Source: Nodosilinea sp. P-1105 (GTDB lineage Bacteria; Cyanobacteriota; Cyanobacteriia; Phormidesmidales; Phormidesmidaceae). Taken from it: DNA of 64,000 nt. Under the pieces are notes generated by a model. It did no database searches and had not been told where the DNA came from. It saw only the letters and a list, made by a program, of their open reading frames with translations. The DNA lies in assembly GCF_012911975.1 (NCBI RefSeq), contig NZ_SMDQ01000018.1, positions 22,497-86,496 on the forward strand. Reading direction: 5' to 3'. Shown piece after piece: positions 60,438-64,000 of this stretch (within the stretch, counting starts at the first letter, position 1; every line of letters starts with the position of its first letter). The translations under genes and the position numbers were made by a program.

Positions 60438-63400
60438 ATGCCTCTCGATCTAGCTATCCAAAACGTCGGCGAATACTACTCCTCCCACTACCTCGACACC
60501 ACCTTTGGCCGAGATACCAAAAACCTGCTGAAAGCGTGGCGAGAGGCCGGGGCCAATGCCACTCCCCGACGGCTAAAAAAGCTGAGCCAGCGCTATTTTC
60601 GGGCCAAGGCCCAGGCGTTGGAAACCCTCGACCCGACCCTGCGCCCCACTGCCGGGCCAGAGATCGCCGGTTGGCACTCGTACCTGTTGCAGGCGTTGGG
60701 CTACGACCACCTGCAGCGGCAGGATTGGTGGGTGGAGGGGGGCCATGCCGTGGTGCCGGTGCTGGGGGTGCTGACGCGGTTTGGCCAGCCCTGGCTGGTG
60801 ATTTGCGAAAGCCTGTTCTGTATCCCCGATGGCAGCCTGCCCGATGGGGCGGCTAGCGAAGACCCCCTGGCGGCGACCCCCAGGGTGGATCAGCTGACGG
60901 ACCCGGATCAGGCTCTGGTGCAGGGGGATTGGACCCTCGCCATCGGCGAACTCTTTAAAACCGAGGAGCCCCCCCGGTGGGTGATGCTGCTGGGGGGCAG
61001 CCGGATTTTGCTGATCGATCGCAAGACCTTTGCCAACGGGCGCTGGCTGGCCTTTGACCTGGACGACGCCTTTGGCCGCAACGAAACCGCCACCTTTGAG
61101 CAGATCGCCACCTTCCTGGCGCGGCAGACCCTGGCCCCCGATAGCGAATCTGCCGACTTGATCCACGACAAGCTGGAGGAGCAGAGCCATAAGTTGGCCC
61201 ACGGGGTAACGGAAAACCTGCAAGCGGCGGTGCGGCAGGCAATCGAACTGCTGGCTAATGAGTGGGTGGCCGATCGCCGTCGCCGCAAGCGCTCGATGAC
61301 GACGGTCAGCACCGGAGAACTGGAGGTGGATGAGAACGGCAGCGGTGCTGGGGATGGCCCGGTGAGAGTCACCGCTGAGCAACTGCGCCACGAAGCGCTG
61401 ACCTATGTATATCGGCTCATCTTCTGCTTCTATGCCGAGGCCCACGGGGCGGAGTTGGGGGTGTTGCCGACTAATGACGATGCCTACCGCCTGGGCTACA
61501 GCCTGGAGTCCCTGCGGGATTTGGAGCTGGTGCCGCTGTCGGAGCAAGCAGCGGCAGGGACCTATTTTCAAACCCATCTGGATCGGTTGTTCACGCTGAT
61601 TCACCAGGGCTTCCATCCCCAGCAGGTGGAAGAGAATCCAGATCAGGGGTTGCTGTCCCTGGCGGGCACCACCCGCACCTTTGTGATTCCGCCGCTCACC
61701 GCCACCCTATTCGACCCCAAGGCCACGCCGCTGCTGAGCCAGGCCACCCTGACCAACCGCTGCCTGCAGCAGGTGATTCGCTGTCTATCGTTGAGCTACG
61801 ACCCCGGCACCAAAACCACAGGACGAGTCAACTATGCCGATCTGGGCATTAACCAGTTGGGCGCTGTGTATGAGGGCCTGCTGTCGTTTTCGGGGATGTT
61901 TGCCGAAACGGATCTGATTCAGGTGAAGCGAGCCAAGGACGACTTTGGCAAAACCAAGACCCAGACCTGGTTTGTGTCCCAGGAGCGGCTGGAGGAGTTC
62001 ACCAAGGATGAGGTGGAACGCCTGCAGGACGGCAAACCCCGGATTTATCCCAGGGGGTCTTTCATCCTGCACCTGTCGGGCCTGGACCGGGAGCAGACGG
62101 CATCGTATTACACGCCGGAGGTGTTGACGAAGTGCCTGGTGGAGGAGACCCTGCGGCCTCTGCTGAAGGACTACACCCCGGCGGATGCAGACAAGATTTT
62201 GACGCTGACGGTGTGTGAACCGGCCATGGGCAGCGGCGCGTTTTTGAATGAGGCCGCCAACCAACTGGCGGAGCGCTACCTGGAGCTGAAGCAACAGCAG
62301 CTCGGCGAATCCATTAACCCAGCAGACTACCCGGATGAGCTGCGCCGGGTGCGGCACTACATCACCACCCGCAATCTCTATGGGGTGGATTTGAACCCGA
62401 CGGCGGTGGAGTTGGGAGCACTGTCCCTGTGGCTGAATACGATGCACCGGGTGAAAGTAGAAGGACGGGGAGATGGGGAGATGGGGGGATGGGGGGATGA
62501 TGCGTCAAACATCCCCTCACCCCCTCATCCCCTCACCCCCTCACCTGACATCAAAGGTGGTCTTGAACCTCCCGTTAGATATGTTCGCGGGGCTACCCCC
62601 TGGTTTGGCCTGCGCCTGCGGGCGGGCAATAGCCTGATTGGGGCGCGGCGGGCGGTGTGGACAAAGGGGCAACTGCTGGCAGGGCAGCACCTAAAGAGTG
62701 GGGATGAGGCGGTGGAGCCGCGTCAGCTCAAGCCGGGGGAGGGGCGGGGTGAGCTGGAGGTTTACCACTACCTGGTGTTTGACCCGGATATGGTGCCGAC
62801 GGCGGGGGACAGGCTGGTGCGGCAGTATCAGCGGCAGCAGTCTGATGTGGCCAGGGATTGGCTGAAGCGACAGGTAAAGCGCAAGTGGACGGATCCGGAG
62901 GTGGATCTGGCCCTGGCGGTGTGCGATTTGATCGACCAGCATGAGGCGGGCTATGCCCAGGAGCGGTGGGCGGCGCTGGAGCAGACGAAGTGCCCGGCGA
63001 GTGTGTGGCCGCACCCGCCTGTGGAGGAGCCGGGGCCGAGTTTGGCGATGCAGGAGCAGGTGAAGGCAACGCTGGAGGCGGCTTCGGGGAGTTTTCAGCG
63101 GTTGAAGCTGCTGATGGATGCGTGGTGTGCGCTGTTTTTCTGGCCGTTGGATGAGGTGACAGCGTTGCCGAGCCGGGAGGATTTTTTGGAGGCAGCGCAG
63201 TTGCTTCTGGCTCCCCTCGCCCGTTCTGGGAGAGGGGCTGGGGGTGAGGGCCTCAGCATCAAACAATTTCGCCTCAACTTCGATGGGGCCGAGCTGCTGC
63301 GGGCCACCACTGCCAATGCGCTGGATGCGGAGGTGCTGGGAAATGCGGTGCCCTGGTACCGAGTGAGCCGCGATATTGCCACCGAAGCGCGGTTTAACCA

Positions 63401-64000
63401 TTGGGAACTGGCCTTTCCTGAAGTGCTGGGGCACCAAGCCGCCCAATCCAAAGGGTTTGACCTGATTTTAGGAAACCCACCCTGGATCAAGGTGAGCTGG
63501 TCAGATGCGCCGCTGCTATGCGACTTTGACCCACTGCTAGGGGTGCGCGATGCCCGCAGCGCTGACTTTAATCGCCCCCGCACTACCCTGATTGAGCTAC
63601 CTCCACAGAAAACCGAATACCTGAATGCCCAACGCTTGAGCTTGGGCAGCGTAGCGTTTTTGAATTGCCATCGTATGTATGAGGCGTTGAGGGGAAGTCA
63701 GACAAACCTGTACAAAAACTTTGTGGTGCGGAGTTGGGGTTTGCTGGGCCAAAACGGCTTTGTCGGGTTGCTGCATCAGGAAGGTCCCTATGACGACTCT
63801 AACGGTGGACGCTTACGGATTGGCTACTATCATCGATTGATCGCCCACTACCATTTTAAAAACGAATTGGATCTCTTCAAAGATGTAGGCAATCAGGCAG
63901 ATTTTAGCCTCAATATATTCAAACTCCCGGTTCGCTCATTTCTAAGGAGGTTCCTCAGATTCTGGCCCCAGCCGAGTGTAAATACTCACCGGGAAGTTGA
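60438..64000 (+). CDS. drmMI: Eco57I-like N6-adenine DNA methyltransferase, DISARM DrmMI-like (3' cut)
   Basis: The frame is open from ATG 60,438 to the window edge (1187 codons, no stop), so the 3' end is missing. A helical N-terminal half leads to the methyltransferase core: SAM-binding motif I, CEPAMGSGAFLNE, near residues 593-602, and the catalytic motif IV NPPW at residues 1013-1016, with TRNLYGVDLNPTAVELG between. The size and neighbour (DrmD) fit DrmMI of class 1 DISARM, which marks host DNA. Two in-frame low-complexity blocks appear at about residues 675-705 and 924-942. Eco57I/BREX-like enzymes are the alternative. Homologues DrmA-C are expected to the right. Confidence 0.76.
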   Translation, partial: MPLDLAIQNVGEYYSSHYLDTTFGRDTKNLLKAWREAGANATPRRLKKLSQRYFRAKAQALETLDPTLRPTAGPEIAGWHSYLLQALGYDHLQRQDWWVEGGHAVVPVLGVLTRFGQPWLVICESLFCIPDGSLPDGAASEDPLAATPRVDQLTDPDQALVQGDWTLAIGELFKTEEPPRWVMLLGGSRILLIDRKTFANGRWLAFDLDDAFGRNETATFEQIATFLARQTLAPDSESADLIHDKLEEQSHKLAHGVTENLQAAVRQAIELLANEWVADRRRRKRSMTTVSTGELEVDENGSGAGDGPVRVTAEQLRHEALTYVYRLIFCFYAEAHGAELGVLPTNDDAYRLGYSLESLRDLELVPLSEQAAAGTYFQTHLDRLFTLIHQGFHPQQVEENPDQGLLSLAGTTRTFVIPPLTATLFDPKATPLLSQATLTNRCLQQVIRCLSLSYDPGTKTTGRVNYADLGINQLGAVYEGLLSFSGMFAETDLIQVKRAKDDFGKTKTQTWFVSQERLEEFTKDEVERLQDGKPRIYPRGSFILHLSGLDREQTASYYTPEVLTKCLVEETLRPLLKDYTPADADKILTLTVCEPAMGSGAFLNEAANQLAERYLELKQQQLGESINPADYPDELRRVRHYITTRNLYGVDLNPTAVELGALSLWLNTMHRVKVEGRGDGEMGGWGDDASNIPSPPHPLTPSPDIKGGLEPPVRYVRGATPWFGLRLRAGNSLIGARRAVWTKGQLLAGQHLKSGDEAVEPRQLKPGEGRGELEVYHYLVFDPDMVPTAGDRLVRQYQRQQSDVARDWLKRQVKRKWTDPEVDLALAVCDLIDQHEAGYAQERWAALEQTKCPASVWPHPPVEEPGPSLAMQEQVKATLEAASGSFQRLKLLMDAWCALFFWPLDEVTALPSREDFLEAAQLLLAPLARSGRGAGGEGLSIKQFRLNFDGAELLRATTANALDAEVLGNAVPWYRVSRDIATEARFNHWELAFPEVLGHQAAQSKGFDLILGNPPWIKVSWSDAPLLCDFDPLLGVRDARSADFNRPRTTLIELPPQKTEYLNAQRLSLGSVAFLNCHRMYEALRGSQTNLYKNFVVRSWGLLGQNGFVGLLHQEGPYDDSNGGRLRIGYYHRLIAHYHFKNELDLFKDVGNQADFSLNIFKLPVRSFLRRFLRFWPQPSVNTHREV
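62462..62552 (+). repeat. Minisatellite-like insertion inside the methyltransferase gene
   Basis: Purine-rich GGAGATGGGG units run into pyrimidine-rich CCCCTCACCCCCTCAT units, giving a partly self-complementary block. The frame stays open through it. It resembles the ATCCACTC/CCCACCTC array at 13,083-13,172. Confidence 0.7.
63207..63254 (+). repeat. Palindromic repeat inside the methyltransferase gene
   Basis: GGCTCCCCTCGCCCGTTCTG followed by GGAGAGGGGCTGGGGGTGAG is an imperfect hairpin element; I recall nearly the same sequence as a dispersed repeat in other cyanobacteria. It is translated as LAPLARSGRGAGGEGLS without breaking the frame. Confidence 0.7.

Noticed and set aside
60573..61616. 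Long minus-strand ORF (347 codons) and another at 62,691-63,446
   Set aside because: Both lie inside the methyltransferase coding region on the opposite strand. Their translations are rich in Gln, Arg and Pro without domains, as expected for the shadow of a high-GC gene.
48033..64000. Complete prophage
   Set aside because: No capsid, terminase, portal or tail gene is found; only integration, replication and small regulatory genes are present.
63880..64000. Frameshift near the 3' end of the methyltransferase gene
   Set aside because: The last 30 codons look less protein-like than those before, and another frame ends in TGA at 63,998-64,000. Without the following sequence the frameshift cannot be shown.

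Overview
The window reads as chromosomal DNA of a cyanobacterium. The iterated palindrome GCGATCGC (HIP1) and its core are scattered throughout, and many genes belong to cyanobacterial or cyanobacteria-rich families: a PerR/FurC-type Fur protein, an Aas-type acyl-activating enzyme, a phosphoribulokinase-like paralogue, YlqD, DUF3122, DUF1350, DUF6464 and pentapeptide-repeat proteins. Dispersed short repeats and low-complexity minisatellites suggest a filamentous, repeat-rich lineage, but genus cannot be fixed from the sequence alone.

Region 1 (1-31,100) is mostly housekeeping with accessory pieces. It holds the end of an ABC solute-binding protein, two pentapeptide-repeat proteins, a PRK-like kinase, an FAD oxidoreductase fused to an SLH domain, and a two-gene uracil-catabolism set (URC1-like GTP cyclohydrolase II plus URC4/DUF1688). 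A caspase-nSTAND protein lies just upstream of an SbcC/Rad50-like ATPase. Then come an MlaE-type lipid permease, cell-envelope hypotheticals, a UPF0175/DUF3368 toxin-antitoxin pair, a Fur-family regulator, an SDR, DUF456, pyruvate dehydrogenase E2, YlqD and acyl-ACP/CoA synthetase.

Region 2 (31,200-48,000) starts with a partial urease locus: ureA, then a gene for an S41 peptidase, then ureB overlapping it. No ureC follows; a DUF6883/DUF4926 module occupies the next position. After that come aroA, YqeY, a Tat-exported lipase, membrane hypotheticals, an AT-richer glycosyltransferase-like membrane protein, a TPR lipoprotein-sized secreted protein, a sodium/solute symporter and a DUF1350 hydrolase.

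Region 3 (48,033-64,000) is a mobile or defence island. It begins at a complete tRNA-Val(GAC) gene with a tyrosine integrase 119 to 143 bp downstream. An excisionase-like protein, a DUF3854/SF3 primase-helicase and a 58-residue ribbon-helix-helix protein look like the core of a phage-satellite or integrative element. After a 3 x 74-bp tandem repeat comes a SNF2-type helicase matching DrmD of class 1 DISARM, and at the right edge a large Eco57I-like N6-adenine methyltransferase matching DrmMI, cut by the window end. Between them sit five or six small toxin-antitoxin genes. Both defence genes carry in-frame insertions of repeat-derived low-complexity sequence.

Across the window at least four families of short dispersed repeats (about 50-105 bp, several with inverted-repeat structure) occur in intergenic gaps in both orientations; they are described individually.
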